DNA of 64,000 nucleotides from Bacillota bacterium (GCA_023407175.1 JAEYMU010000004.1:79918-143917); one strand, 5' to 3'. Numbered from the stretch's first letter, positions 24,509 to 34,061 are shown. Notes: a model not told the origin generated them from the sequence alone. A program made the numbers and translations.

Positions 24509-25924
24509 TTACTCTTTATTCCCAGCGTCATTCTGCTTTATGGGAAGGCGTACCGTAAACCGGGTACCTTCCATAACCTTGCTTTCCAGTTCGATGGTGC
24601 CGTTATAATAGCCGACAATATGCTTAACAATGGATAATCCCAGACCGGTACCGCCCACCTTCTTACTGCGTCCTTTGTCAACACGGTAAAAACGTTCGAA
24701 TACTCTCTGCTTTGCATCCTCAGGAATACCAACTCCGGTATCCTCAACAATAATAACGATTTCTTTACCTTCGGAGGAAACTGTGACATTGACGATTCCC
24801 TCCGGTTTATTATACTTAATGGCATTTGTTATGAGATTGCTGAATAATGCACGAAGCTGTCCCACATTGGCCACCATGGTAAGCGGCCTGCAATTCATCA
24901 AAAGATTTACCTGATATTCCTTTGCGAGAGGCTGAAGGGCGCCGCATACCTCTCTCACCAACGGGCAGATTCTGATTTCCGATAAAATAACCTCTGCTTC
25001 CTTTGTCTCCAGACGGGAAATCATGAGGATGTCATTGATCAAATTCGTCATATTATCCGTTTCCATTTTAATTCTTGCCAGAAAATCCTTCTTCATCTTT
25101 TCACTGGTAGCCATATCATTTTCCAGAAGCTCAATATAACCGCGTACTGAAGTAAGCGGCGTCTTCAGCTCATGGGAGGCATTCGAGAAGAACTCCTGCC
25201 TTATCATCCTTTCAAATTCAATACGGCGCATGGATTCCTTGACTGCCATCGACATCTGCATGGTGGTATCGGCTATGACGTTCATTTCCTCATAATGGTA
25301 ATGCTTAAAATGAAATTCCGGATTTTCCTCCTTTAGCTTAAGCATTTCCTCTGCAATTTCCTTGAGGGGTCTTGTAACAGATCTGGCAAAACGATTCGCC
25401 AGTATCATGGAAATAACTAAAGTGACTCCTATGCTAATAATAATCGCGGGAATCAGCGTCCAGAGATACTGCCCTACTCCGGAGAACGGAACTGCCATTC
25501 GGATGATATATTTTTGGTCAGCAGATAGTGTCGCCACATAAAGCATGGATTCCTTCAGAGTCGCAGACTTTCTTATGGCATAACCAATTCCGGTGCGCAT
25601 GGCCTCCTCAATCTCTTCCCTGTTCTTATGGTTCTGCATAGTAGCACTGTCATCCACATCGCTGTCGGCTATAACCGTTCCTTTCAGATCAATAACAGTA
25701 AACCTCGCTTTTTCATTCCCTTCCAGCTGCTTCAAAAGATCCAGCTGTGCCTTCAAATCTCTGCTGTAATCCAGGCCATGGGCTGCAATACGCACCGAAT
25801 AGAGCATATCCTTTTCCGTTTTATCAAGCAGTATATTACTTATGACCACACTAAAAATACTGCCGCTTAATATTAGCGCCAGTGATAATATCAGTATAAA
25901 TCTCTGAAAGATCGCTTTTTTCAT
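24509..25924 (-). CDS. phoR: Phosphate-regulon sensor histidine kinase
   Basis: Histidine kinase of the PhoR/PnpS type. A first membrane segment (about 8-30) is followed by an extracytoplasmic domain of about 120 residues with FTVIDLKGTVIADSDVDDS, and a second membrane segment at 153-175. Then come HAMP, the H box NASHELKTPLTSV (His251), the N box NLITNAIKYNKPEG, DTGVGIP, ERFYRVDKGRS and the G box GGTGLGLSIVKHIVG. No PAS domain is evident between HAMP and H box, so it is shorter than Bacillus PhoR. It lies downstream of phoP, phoU and pst, which supports a role in sensing phosphate through the transporter. Overlap and spacing suggest one operon. Confidence 0.88.
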   Translation of the reverse strand: MKKAIFQRFILILSLALILSGSIFSVVISNILLDKTEKDMLYSVRIAAHGLDYSRDLKAQLDLLKQLEGNEKARFTVIDLKGTVIADSDVDDSATMQNHKNREEIEEAMRTGIGYAIRKSATLKESMLYVATLSADQKYIIRMAVPFSGVGQYLWTLIPAIIISIGVTLVISMILANRFARSVTRPLKEIAEEMLKLKEENPEFHFKHYHYEEMNVIADTTMQMSMAVKESMRRIEFERMIRQEFFSNASHELKTPLTSVRGYIELLENDMATSEKMKKDFLARIKMETDNMTNLINDILMISRLETKEAEVILSEIRICPLVREVCGALQPLAKEYQVNLLMNCRPLTMVANVGQLRALFSNLITNAIKYNKPEGIVNVTVSSEGKEIVIIVEDTGVGIPEDAKQRVFERFYRVDKGRSKKVGGTGLGLSIVKHIVGYYNGTIELESKVMEGTRFTVRLPIKQNDAGNKE

Positions 25925-25967
25925 AAATCTCCCAACTTAGGTTATTCCGTCATATATTCAGCAAAGC

Positions 25968-26648
25968 CTAATTCTTTACAAAGCGGTAGCCTACGCTTCG
26001 TACGGTACGGATGCTGTCGGTTCCTACCTTGCCTAATTTCTGGCGCAGGGTACGGATATGGCTGTCCAGGGTTCTGGTTTCCCCATCATAATCGTAGCCC
26101 CATATCTGATTTAATAATTCATCCCGGTTTACCACACGGGAATCATGCTCGATCAGATAGAGCAGCAGTTCATATTCCTTAAAGGTGAGCTCAATTAATT
26201 CACCCTCATTCCTGACCTCCCTGGTCTGGGTATTGATTGTAACGGTCTTGATGGTAATAAAATCGTTGCTGTCTTCCTTCGTTGACCTGCGAAGCAGCGA
26301 TCTGATTCTGGCAGCCAGCTCTAACACACCAAAGGGCTTCGTAATATAATCATCCGCTCCGACGTCCAAGCCCATTACCTTGTCCAGCTCCTTATCCTTG
26401 GCGGTCAGACAAATTACAGGTGTATTCTTTAACTGAGTATCCTGTCTTAGTAAGCGAATTGCAGACAGTCCATCCATTCCGGGTAGCATCAGGTCAAAAA
26501 TCGCCAGGTCGGGCTTATCCTCCTTCATGTCCAAAAGTGCCGGTTCTGCGGCCTCATAGGATTTAATACTGTAGCCAAAGCCCTCTAATGCAACCTTCAA
26601 TAATTCACGAATGCTTTCATCATCTTCTATAACATATATTTTGTCCAA
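25968..26648 (-). CDS. phoP: Phosphate-regulon response regulator
   Basis: OmpR-family regulator. The receiver has the acidic pair in YVIEDDES, Asp52 in LAIFDLMLPG, Thr in CLTAKD and Lys in YITKPFG. The winged helix has LTFKEYELLLYLIEH, QIWGYDYDGETRTLDSHIRTLRQKL and a final IRTVRSVGYRF. I start at a TTG (26648), which gives the canonical LDKIYVIEDDES N-terminus. AAGGGGG lies eight bases upstream. The longer ATG-initiated frame (26759) would overlap phoU by 89 bases and add a non-conserved leader. It probably activates pstS and its own operon through the TTTACA-type repeats at 31271-31287. Confidence 0.88.
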   Translation of the reverse strand: MDKIYVIEDDESIRELLKVALEGFGYSIKSYEAAEPALLDMKEDKPDLAIFDLMLPGMDGLSAIRLLRQDTQLKNTPVICLTAKDKELDKVMGLDVGADDYITKPFGVLELAARIRSLLRRSTKEDSNDFITIKTVTINTQTREVRNEGELIELTFKEYELLLYLIEHDSRVVNRDELLNQIWGYDYDGETRTLDSHIRTLRQKLGKVGTDSIRTVRSVGYRFVKN

Positions 26649-26670
26649 ATGGATAGCCCCCTTCCCACTT

Positions 26671-27333
26671 TTATAAAATCCTAATGTTATTAACTGATCC
26701 TGTTTCATTAAATTCGGTCCATTCACAGATGTTAACCGCATGGTCCCCGATCCGTTCAAAATATTTTGCGATCATAAGAATATCCACACACTGGTCTACG
26801 TGTTCATTTGATGTACGCAGTAAGGATGCAACCTCTTCCTTAACCTTATCAAAAAGCTCATCCACCACATCATCACGCTTCCACATATTCCTTGCCTCTT
26901 CCATGTTAAGCGTGGTAAATGCCATAACTGCATCATGGACCATTTCCTTTGCAGCCCTTCCCATATCCGGAATATGCTTTACCAGATTATAAATGGGCTC
27001 TCTTCTTTCACGTATAATTAACTCTGCGATGTCTGCGGCATGGTCACCAATCCTCTCCATATCTGTAACAACCTTAAGGGCAGCCGTAACAACCCGCAAA
27101 TCTCTTGCCACCGGCTGCTGCTTGAGTATTAGGGAAAGACATCTGGATTCAATCGTTTTTTCTATATCATTAACATTGCGGTCGCCAACAATGATATCTT
27201 TAGCAATTTCCTCATCCTGGGTCTCAAAAGCCTGTAGGGTTCTGTCAATGGCCGCCTCTATCAGGTGTCCCATCTCCGTCAAGTTATCTCTTAATAATTG
27301 CAGCTCATGCTCAAAGCTTAATCTAGCCGTCAT
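26671..27333 (-). CDS. phoU: Phosphate transport system regulatory protein
   Basis: Helical protein of two PhoU repeats, with the metal-binding signatures in each half: EEIAKDIIVGDRNVND/MERIGDHAADIAE and RDDVVDELFDKVKEE/FERIGDHAVNICEW. It connects the Pst transporter to the PhoR kinase and keeps the regulon off when phosphate is plentiful. I start at the ATG at 27333 (MTARLSFEHEL), because AGGAGGTATATT precedes it and relatives start there; the upstream 17 codons are not family-like. It sits between pstB (60 bases upstream) and phoP (22 bases downstream). Confidence 0.95.
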   Translation of the reverse strand: MTARLSFEHELQLLRDNLTEMGHLIEAAIDRTLQAFETQDEEIAKDIIVGDRNVNDIEKTIESRCLSLILKQQPVARDLRVVTAALKVVTDMERIGDHAADIAELIIRERREPIYNLVKHIPDMGRAAKEMVHDAVMAFTTLNMEEARNMWKRDDVVDELFDKVKEEVASLLRTSNEHVDQCVDILMIAKYFERIGDHAVNICEWTEFNETGSVNNIRIL

Positions 27334-27393
27334 AATATACCTCCTATTAATCCTAATTATAGTGGATGTACCAGTTAATGTCAAACAACCATA

Positions 27394-28152
27394 TCAACCA
27401 AATCTTCCTGTAATATAATCCTCTGTACGTTTATCCGCCGGCCTTGTAAATAGGGTATCCGTAGGAGCGAATTCAACCACTTCACCAATAAGAAAAAATG
27501 CGGTGTAATCTGAAATACGGGCGGCCTGCTGCATATTATGGGTAACAATTGCTACTGTATACTTTTCCTTCAGATCGGACATCAGGTCTTCTATCTTCAG
27601 TGTAGAAATGGGGTCCAGTGCGGAGGTCGGCTCATCCATTAAAAGCACCTCTGGTTCAACCGCTAGGGCTCTGGCAATACAAAGCCTCTGCTGCTGGCCA
27701 CCTGAAAGACTTAAAGCCGATTTCTTAAGGCGATCCTTAACCTCCTCAAAGAGTGCGGCCCCCTTTAAGCTTTCTTCCACAATCTGATCCAGCTTGCTTT
27801 TCGATTTAATGCCGTGAATCCTGGGACCATAGGCAATATTATCGTAGATGGACATGGGAAATGGATTGGGCTGTTGGAACACCATACCTATTTTCTTACG
27901 AAGCAGAGTGGTATCCACTCTGGAATCATAGATATTCTCTCCATCCAGAGTAACGGTACCTTCGATTACAACTCCTGCAATCAGGTCATTCATACGGTTA
28001 AGGGTCTTTAAAAAGGTGGATTTTCCGCAACCGGAGGGTCCGATAAATGCGGTAATCGCCTTTTCCTTGATATTCATATCTATATCCTTCAGCGCATGAT
28101 TTGTACCATAATGCAAGTTCAACGCTTTTGTTATTATTTTATCTTTATTCAT
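27394..28152 (-). CDS. pstB: Phosphate ABC transporter ATP-binding protein
   Basis: ATPase of the Pst high-affinity phosphate importer. Walker A is GPSGCGKST (38-46), the Q loop is [11 protein letters not shown], the signature LSGGQQQR (about 149-156), Walker B VLLMDEP with the catalytic Glu, and the switch His is in IVTHNMQQA. The sequence is close to PstB and not to other ABC families. GAGAGG precedes the ATG. It follows pstA after 68 bases and precedes phoU. Confidence 0.97.
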   Translation of the reverse strand: MNKDKIITKALNLHYGTNHALKDIDMNIKEKAITAFIGPSGCGKSTFLKTLNRMNDLIAGVVIEGTVTLDGENIYDSRVDTTLLRKKIGMVFQQPNPFPMSIYDNIAYGPRIHGIKSKSKLDQIVEESLKGAALFEEVKDRLKKSALSLSGGQQQRLCIARALAVEPEVLLMDEPTSALDPISTLKIEDLMSDLKEKYTVAIVTHNMQQAARISDYTAFFLIGEVVEFAPTDTLFTRPADKRTEDYITGRFG

Positions 28153-28220
28153 ATTTTCCTCTCATTCCGCCGCCAGCGTCGGCACTCTAAAGTTACTTAA
28201 AGTCCATTTATTGATAAATC

Positions 28221-29102
28221 CTATTTATTCACATTGAATTTATGTGAAAGGAATTTTGTCAGCATATTGATGGCAAAAACAATGATCAAAAGCACCAGGG
28301 CAATTCCAAAGGCCTCATCATATTTTGCCTTTTCCATACAAAGAAACAGCTGTATGGTCAAAGTACCGCCAGGCTGTAAGATCTTTTCGAATAACCCTTC
28401 CCCGTATTCTCCCAGCTTCGGCAGTAAATAGCCGCTGCCTGCGGTAAATAAAAGAGCTGCGGATTCTCCGACAATACGTCCGATGGAAAGAATGATGCCT
28501 GTGATAATTCCGGGCATTGCGGAGGGAAGTAAGATGGTGCGGATCATATACCATTTCGTCGCACCGATACCCAGGGCTCCGCTGCGGTAGCTGCCGGGAA
28601 CCGTCTTAAGTGCTTCCTGGGTGTTTCTCGTAATTAACGGCAGGACCATAAGGGAAAGTGTCAGGGCTCCGGTCAGGATGGAATATCCTAACTTCAGTGT
28701 TGTCCCGAAGAATACATATCCGAATAAGCCAAAGACGATGGAAGGAATTCCTGCCAGGGTTTCCGTTGTAAATTCTATGAGCCTTACAATTCTGCCCGGC
28801 TTGGCATACTCATTCAGATATACGGCTGCGCCCACACCAAAGGGAACCGCTATGAGTAAGGTAATCACAATCATATATAGAGTGTTTATAATATTTCCGC
28901 CTACGCCAAAGGTACCCTTCAGTGCACTTGGTGCGGTAGTAAGGAACTTCCAGTCAATCGTTGAGACTCCCCGATAAGTAACATAAAGAACAATCCCTGC
29001 TAAAATAAAAATGGATATGGAAGCACAAAAATAGATGATAACATAAAGCATGCCCTCTAAGAGCCTTGGCCTTCTGTCATAAATACTATTCGCTGTCGGC
29101 AT
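28221..29102 (-). CDS. pstA: Phosphate ABC transporter permease
   Basis: Inner-membrane subunit with about six membrane segments and the permease EAA-type loop SYRSGALGIGATKWYMI. VYLNEYAKPGRIVRLIEFTTETLAGIPSIVFGLFG is typical of PstA. It pairs with PstC to form the channel. Its start overlaps the end of pstC by 17 bases, so the two subunits are made together. GGGAGG lies eight bases before the ATG. Confidence 0.95.
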   Translation of the reverse strand: MPTANSIYDRRPRLLEGMLYVIIYFCASISIFILAGIVLYVTYRGVSTIDWKFLTTAPSALKGTFGVGGNIINTLYMIVITLLIAVPFGVGAAVYLNEYAKPGRIVRLIEFTTETLAGIPSIVFGLFGYVFFGTTLKLGYSILTGALTLSLMVLPLITRNTQEALKTVPGSYRSGALGIGATKWYMIRTILLPSAMPGIITGIILSIGRIVGESAALLFTAGSGYLLPKLGEYGEGLFEKILQPGGTLTIQLFLCMEKAKYDEAFGIALVLLIIVFAINMLTKFLSHKFNVNK

Positions 29103-30027
29103 TCTTGCTTCCTCCCTTCATTATTTTGCTTAATACCAGGTTAATAATCATAATAAATACAAACAGTACCAGTCCTATTGTAAACAGAACTCTTTTATGG
29201 GTATCTGAGGCATAGGACATCTCACTTACCACCGCTGTCGTTAAGAATCTTACGGAATTAAAGGGCAGGGGTATATTGGCCCCATTTCCTGCAACTAGAC
29301 TGATTGCCATAGCTTCTCCGATTGCCCTGCCGACCCCGAGTACGATAGCCGTTACTATTCCTGATTTCGCGGCAGGAATAATCACCTTGAATATTGTCTG
29401 GATATGGGTAGCTCCAAGTGCGAGGGATGCCTGCTTATAATCCTTCGGCACTGCCTTTAAAGCTGACTCACTGATGTTAATTACAGTAGGTAAAATCATA
29501 ATCGCAAGCACCAGTACTGCCGAAATAAGATTGGAACCTCCGGTAAACTGATGTGTGGCGTCATTTTTAAAAATAACCATTTCCCATTTATAAATAATCG
29601 GGGTCAGTATAAGAATACCGAGGAGCCCGTATACTACGGAAGGAATTCCTGCAAGTAATTCAACTGCAGGCTTTACGATATTTGCCAGTCTCTTAGGCGC
29701 TGTTTCTGCCAAAAAAACCGCTGTCATCAGGCCAATCGGTACACCGATCAAAATTGCCAGAGAGGTGCCGAATATGGAGGTAAGGATTACATATAAAATA
29801 CCGTAGCTTGGCTCTGCAGCTGTTGGCTTCCAAACCGTACCAAACAAAATGTCCGTCAACCCAACTTCAAATATAGCGGGGGTTCCGCTGACAATCATAT
29901 ATAAAGTAATTGAAAAAACTGCTAAAACAGCGAAAAAAGCACAGACGGTAAAAACATATGCCGCGACCTTTTCCACTGTTTTTTTTGTCTTATAACTTCC
30001 AATAATTGAAATGTTATTTTCACTCAT
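29086..30027 (-). CDS. pstC: Phosphate ABC transporter permease
   Basis: Inner-membrane subunit of the Pst importer. It has a first membrane segment at about 17-47, a periplasm-facing loop with FEVGLTDILFGTVWKPTAAEPSYG, then five more segments including ELLAGIPSVVYGLLGILIL, and the EAA loop DYKQASLALGATHIQTIFKVI. This matches PstC. CGGAG lies five to eight bases before the ATG. The 225-base gap to pstS holds a hairpin (30100-30134), a usual sign of different expression of binding protein and transporter. Confidence 0.95.
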   Translation of the reverse strand: MSENNISIIGSYKTKKTVEKVAAYVFTVCAFFAVLAVFSITLYMIVSGTPAIFEVGLTDILFGTVWKPTAAEPSYGILYVILTSIFGTSLAILIGVPIGLMTAVFLAETAPKRLANIVKPAVELLAGIPSVVYGLLGILILTPIIYKWEMVIFKNDATHQFTGGSNLISAVLVLAIMILPTVINISESALKAVPKDYKQASLALGATHIQTIFKVIIPAAKSGIVTAIVLGVGRAIGEAMAISLVAGNGANIPLPFNSVRFLTTAVVSEMSYASDTHKRVLFTIGLVLFVFIMIINLVLSKIMKGGSKNADSE

Positions 30028-30099
30028 AGAATCTCCGATCTGTCACCTGACTTTGGTATAAAGCACGCTGTCGGGCATCTGTTCTTAATTAACAGCTTT

Positions 30100-30134
30100 A
30101 GGAAGAACTACCCGGAGACCGGGTAACTCTTCCT
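30100..30134 (-). terminator. Attenuator or mRNA-stabilising hairpin between pstS and pstC
   Basis: AGGAAGA/TCTTCCT outer arms with inner TACCCGG/CCGGGTA and an AGA loop. There is no T run. It probably stops most transcripts or protects the pstS mRNA end, making more binding protein than permease. Confidence 0.6.
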
Positions 30135-30252
30135 ATCCGCTGACCCGCGTACTGTTACATTGATATATCAAAACGTTATCATGTGCCAGTACACCCATAC
30201 ATCGTTTTTGTTATTCGCCATTCTAAAACAATGTACCTGCAAATTATATTGC

Positions 30253-31176
30253 TTAGTCGATTGTGATTAATCCTACGCTCTGGATAAGTTCTTTACCCTC
30301 GTCTGACTTAAGATACTCAAAGAATGCCTGAACCAGTTCGCTCTGCTCGGAAATCTCTCCCATGGTTGCCATAACAAACGGTCTCTGCAGGAAGTAGGTT
30401 CCTGCTTTGATATTTTCAACAGTAGGCTCAACACCTTCCAGGCTTACAGCGGAAACCGTATCATCTACTATATCAAGAGAAACATATCCAATTGCTCCGG
30501 GAGTTGATGCAACCTTTGCAAGTACGCCGCCGGTGCTGTTGATTTCATTTGAATACTTACATAAATCTTGAATTTCAAGCAACTCTTCAAATGCACCTCT
30601 TGTACCGGAACCGGACTCTCTACCAACTACTACGATGGGCTGGTCTGCTCCGCCAAGATCCTTCCAGTTAGTAACCGCACCGGTGAAAATCTGAGTCAGC
30701 TGATCCTTAGTAAGGTTTGTAACGGTATTAGCTGTGTCAACAACAACTGCGATACCATCAAGACAAATAATATTTTCTACTGCACCTGATGCTTTTTCGT
30801 CATCAGTCAGGTTTCTGGAGGAATTACCAATATCAATCGTTCCTGCAATCAAAGCTTCCAGACCTGCACCTGAACCTGTGAACTCAGGTGAAATCGTAAC
30901 ATTCGGATATTTAGCCATAAAGCCTTCTGCTGCTGCATTTGCAATCTTCTCCATGGAGGTAGAACCTGCCATTGCAATAGCTCCGCTTAAATCTTCTGTT
31001 GTATCGCCAGTACCAGCATCTGTTGTATCTGTGTCATCTGTTGCCGGAGTCTGTGTTGCTGTAACATCCCCCGATGTACTATCGTTCTCCGACTTATTTG
31101 AGCATGCACCAAAAGCACCTGCTACAAATATACATACAATCAATAATGAAAAGATTCCTCTAATTTTTTTCTTCAT
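30253..31176 (-). CDS. pstS: Phosphate-binding lipoprotein of the Pst importer
   Basis: Lipoprotein with lipobox AGAFGAC (Cys about residue 25), an Asp/Thr-rich linker, and then the PstS fold. AMAGSTSMEKI and FTGSGAGLEALIAGTIDIGNSSR contact phosphate, and VVGRESGSGTRGAFEEL is the second phosphate loop. It delivers phosphate to PstC/PstA at the outer face of the membrane. AAGGAG lies eight bases before the ATG. It is the first gene of the pst-pho operon, behind a Pho-box-like promoter. Confidence 0.96.
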   Translation of the reverse strand: MKKKIRGIFSLLIVCIFVAGAFGACSNKSENDSTSGDVTATQTPATDDTDTTDAGTGDTTEDLSGAIAMAGSTSMEKIANAAAEGFMAKYPNVTISPEFTGSGAGLEALIAGTIDIGNSSRNLTDDEKASGAVENIICLDGIAVVVDTANTVTNLTKDQLTQIFTGAVTNWKDLGGADQPIVVVGRESGSGTRGAFEELLEIQDLCKYSNEINSTGGVLAKVASTPGAIGYVSLDIVDDTVSAVSLEGVEPTVENIKAGTYFLQRPFVMATMGEISEQSELVQAFFEYLKSDEGKELIQSVGLITID

Positions 31177-31243
31177 TTTCTTATCTCCTTCTTTTTTCTG
31201 TTATCTTCTTCTTACGATATTAAAATAACATTATTTATAACGT

Positions 31244-31295
31244 GCAAATACCATACTTTTGTGGAGTTTATGTAAAATCAATGTGAAATTGTAAT
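31244..31295 (-). promoter_or_regulatory. Pho-box-like promoter of pstS
   Basis: On the minus strand TTCACA (31287-31282) and TTTACA (31276-31271) lie exactly 11 bases apart, with ATTACA just upstream at 31295-31290. These match the TT(A/T/C)ACA repeats bound by PhoP in Bacillus. A TATGGT about 15 bases after the last repeat could be the -10. Binding by the PhoP at 25968 is inferred. Confidence 0.6.
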
Positions 31296-31477
31296 AATAA
31301 ATTTACATTGTTGGTATACTATTCATTTATATACATTATTCTGCAATTGAACAGTATAATATACCTGGCATATTTATGTAAACAAGGCCTTTGCATGGAC
31401 CGATATTGATCAATAAAAAATAAGCCTGCATCAGCAAGCTCTTACCCTCTTATTATGATCGCTTTATTCCCAAACAA

Positions 31478-31510
31478 CAAAAAAGCTGAAAGCTATCATA
31501 AGCTTTCAGC
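31478..31510 (-). terminator. Terminator of tRNA-Arg
   Basis: 10-bp stem GCTGAAAGCT/AGCTTTCAGC, a six-base loop, then six T on the minus strand, three bases after the tRNA. Confidence 0.92.
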
Positions 31511-31512
31511 AA

Positions 31513-31584
31513 CGTTCCCACCCAGAGTCGAACTGGGGACTGAGACTTAGGAGGTCCCTGTTATATCCACTTAACTATGAGAAC
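31513..31584 (-). tRNA. tRNA-Arg (anticodon CCT)
   Basis: Cloverleaf on the minus strand. The acceptor is GTTCTCA/TGGGAAC with one G-T pair, the anticodon stem GGGAC/GTCTC with loop CTCCTAA (anticodon CCT), and the T arm CCCAGTTCGACTCTGGG. The discriminator is G and CCA is not encoded. It reads AGG codons. Confidence 0.93.
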
Positions 31585-31631
31585 CTAGGCAGCTGTCCCC
31601 TCTATAAATCAATCCGTCGGACAGCATATTT

Positions 31632-31660
31632 ATTCTACTATTTCCTTCTTGCCAAGTCAA
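31632..31660 (-). promoter_or_regulatory. Promoter of tRNA-Arg
   Basis: Minus strand TTGACT (31660-31655), a 17-base spacer and TAGAAT (31637-31632). Confidence 0.7.
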
Positions 31661-31698
31661 TCATTACTTTCATAAAGTTTAAAAATTACTTTATATAA

Positions 31699-31744
31699 GA
31701 AAGAAGTCCGAAATGGAATTTACTTCTCACCTTGGACTTCTTTC
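31699..31744 (-). terminator. Hairpin after the DUF3881-type gene
   Basis: 11-bp stem GAAAGAAGTCC/GGACTTCTTTC with a 24-base loop, about 40 bases beyond the stop codon at 31782. The T tract is interrupted (TTTCTTATA), so it is only a moderate terminator. Confidence 0.55.
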
Positions 31745-31781
31745 GAAACATCTAAGTTCTATTTTATCTATCCCTTATAAA

Positions 31782-32678
31782 TCAATCCTTGATCTGCTCG
31801 GAAAATGCGATACTGCCCTGCATCCAGATATTTCCCTTAAATCTTCTTCCGACGACCGGCTCTCCCAGTAAATCCTGCTTATTAATGCATAAGCGGAAAT
31901 TCAAATCATTACAGACCAGTTGAAGGTCATAGACCTCCTCCTTTGTAAAATCATTTACAAGAAGATTACACTCGGTAATCGTTGCTATGATGCTGTAATT
32001 ATCTGACTCAGAGCCAAAGGGTATAAAGGAAGTGTCCACAATGGAATAAATATCTTCCTTTTTCGCTCTGCGTGAAACCATGGCATAGGTGTCTATATCA
32101 TCAATGGTCAGGCTGTCTATTGCATCCTGATTCCCCTTCTTGGCCTCGGCAATCAGACTGTTACGATATTTCGTCTCTGCACTGATGTTGCGTACGGTAA
32201 CTTCGTCCTTTTCAATAGGAAGAAGAATTCTTCCCTCCAAAGAAAGAGCTGCCAGCGTAACTGCAAAGGGTGTGCCCATGGGCATATTCTGCTTCTTTTT
32301 CTCAAGATATTCAATTACATTCTGCAAATAGAATATCAGGGAGACACCCAGCCGAAAATCATCACACATACCTGTATAGGCTTCTGCATCTACTCTTTTA
32401 TTAATACCTACCTCTTCTCTCGCACTGACATATTGTCCAAGCAGAAAAGGAAAATAATGCTCCATATGAAATTGATTATCTTCATCCGTTTCGCCTCGAA
32501 GGGTAATACCCAATCCCTCCGCATATTCCTTGGTTATCTCGGTCAGGCTTCCGGCATCTCCGACCTGTTGGATGGAACGAATCCGGGTCGGCTGTTCGTT
32601 AATCCAGTCTATCAGACGATTTAAATCATTTCTATTATTAATATTGCTAAAACCGATTGCCCTTAAATAACTATGCAT
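31782..32678 (-). CDS. DUF3881 family protein
   Basis: Cytoplasmic protein of unknown function. The N-terminal MHSYLRAIGFSNI and the block EHYFPFLLGQ lead me to the DUF3881 family, which is mostly found in Lachnospiraceae. The middle has IFYLQNVIEYLE and ALSLEGRILLPIEKDE; the C-terminus has NLLVNDFTKEEVYDLQLVCNDLNF. No membrane or signal segment. I start at the ATG at 32678, with GGAAGGG six bases upstream; the TTG at 32693 is less likely. It lies between tRNA-Arg and an HD-GYP gene, so context gives no clue to its job. Confidence 0.8.
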   Translation of the reverse strand: MHSYLRAIGFSNINNRNDLNRLIDWINEQPTRIRSIQQVGDAGSLTEITKEYAEGLGITLRGETDEDNQFHMEHYFPFLLGQYVSAREEVGINKRVDAEAYTGMCDDFRLGVSLIFYLQNVIEYLEKKKQNMPMGTPFAVTLAALSLEGRILLPIEKDEVTVRNISAETKYRNSLIAEAKKGNQDAIDSLTIDDIDTYAMVSRRAKKEDIYSIVDTSFIPFGSESDNYSIIATITECNLLVNDFTKEEVYDLQLVCNDLNFRLCINKQDLLGEPVVGRRFKGNIWMQGSIAFSEQIKD

Positions 32679-32794
32679 CCTCATCCCTTCCAATCATTCC
32701 GGCATAACCTAATATATTCTGAAATTTTAAGTTATATTTCATGTATTAATTATTTATATCATATTTTACTTGCACTGACAAGAGTATTATCCGC

Positions 32795-33868
32795 TTAATC
32801 AATAATCGTATCGGTAATAAATAGTGTTAATTCTTTCGTTAAATCCCTCTCCAACCATTCACTAGGAGAATTTCCTTTCCTATCCTTAATAATACGAATT
32901 ACCGGTCTGGTCGGACACTGGGAATTCTGCCGCAGTACAATTCCCTCCTCCGCCTGGTTTGTAATAACAATCGTACCGGTAGGATAGGCCGCAACCGAGC
33001 TGACAAAAACCTTAACCACGGAAAAATCAAACCGCACCCCGGCTTGGCTGACGATATAATCAATCGCATCATGTACCTTGAGCTTAGGTCTATAGTTTCC
33101 ATAGACGCAGCTGTCAAATTCATCGCATACCGCAGCAATTCTGCTTCCAATTTTAATGCGCTCATTTTTCAGATGAAAAGGATAACCCGAACCGTCCAGC
33201 CTCTCATGATGGCTTAATATAATATCCTTGGCAATCGGAGATAGCCATTTCATTTTTTCAACCAGTGAATATCCATATATTGTATGCATGCGAATTTCCT
33301 TTTGCACATTTTCCATACCGTTCTCCATATCCTGATTTTGCTGTTGAGCTGCAATATAGGTAAATCCGATATCATGTAGGAGACATCCGATGGCGATCTC
33401 TCTTATCTTTTCCTTGGAAATTTTCAACTTGAAAGCAAGAATAACAGATAATGCACAGACATTTAACGAATGGGAATAGGTGCTCTCACTCTTTTCCCGA
33501 ATACTGGACAGATTATAGATAACCTTTGGATCCGACATAATCTCATGAATGATTTCATCAGCAATCTTTTTAATCTCCTCCAGCTCAGTCTCATTTTGAT
33601 AGGAGTATTTCAACAGAATATCCCTTACGGCATCCTGACATTGTTCCTTAATCTGCAATTCCAGACTTGAGGTTAAATTAACCCCCTGTGCTATTTCATC
33701 TTCCACATATACATATTCAATTCCTAAATCCTTTAGCTTAGCGATATATTCCCTCTTCATCATGGAACCGGCTGTCATCAAAACCATATTACCATTACTG
33801 CCGATAATATCCCTCGCCAGTAATTCATTTCCCACAATTTTATCTATCGAAATGATTCGCACCCTCAT
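32795..33868 (-). CDS. HD-GYP domain protein (probable cyclic di-GMP phosphodiesterase)
   Basis: An N-terminal domain of about 110 residues (IISIDKIVGNELLARDI, LMTAGSMMKREYIAKLKDLGIEYVYV) is followed by an HD-GYP domain. It has YSHSLNVCALSVILA, LLHDIGF (HD), and SHHERLDGSGYPFHL (HHE and GYP). All metal ligands and the GYP motif are present, which fits hydrolysis of cyclic di-GMP. The C-terminal part (TGTIVITNQAEEGIVLRQN) is the usual tail. No membrane segment, so cytoplasmic. The start could be the ATG at 33868 or the GTG at 33862; GGAAGG is spaced better for the GTG. It stands as a single-gene unit. Confidence 0.9.
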   Translation of the reverse strand: MRVRIISIDKIVGNELLARDIIGSNGNMVLMTAGSMMKREYIAKLKDLGIEYVYVEDEIAQGVNLTSSLELQIKEQCQDAVRDILLKYSYQNETELEEIKKIADEIIHEIMSDPKVIYNLSSIREKSESTYSHSLNVCALSVILAFKLKISKEKIREIAIGCLLHDIGFTYIAAQQQNQDMENGMENVQKEIRMHTIYGYSLVEKMKWLSPIAKDIILSHHERLDGSGYPFHLKNERIKIGSRIAAVCDEFDSCVYGNYRPKLKVHDAIDYIVSQAGVRFDFSVVKVFVSSVAAYPTGTIVITNQAEEGIVLRQNSQCPTRPVIRIIKDRKGNSPSEWLERDLTKELTLFITDTIID

Positions 33869-33989
33869 CACCTTCCAATTAAATCATTCTGCGATATCAA
33901 TATAGTATACTGTTTTTTTCTTTCCTACAATAGATTATATTAATCAATTCATACCATATATCAGCCATATTCACAATAAATTACCATCG

Positions 33990-34017
33990 TTGACAGGATT
34001 TTTATGCATGATATACT
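33990..34017 (+). promoter_or_regulatory. Promoter of adhE
   Basis: TTGACA (33990-33995), a 16-base spacer and TATACT (34012-34017), about 165 bases before the adhE start. The transcript leader would be long and very AT-rich and carries both Rex-like sites. Confidence 0.65.
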
Positions 34018-34061
34018 ATATTTTATCATACAACTAATATTATTGTATATATTTCATAGTT

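Noticed and set aside
26649..26759. Extended N-terminus of the phoP-like regulator
   Set aside because: It would overlap phoU and precede the conserved receiver start; the TTG at 26648 has a good ribosome site.
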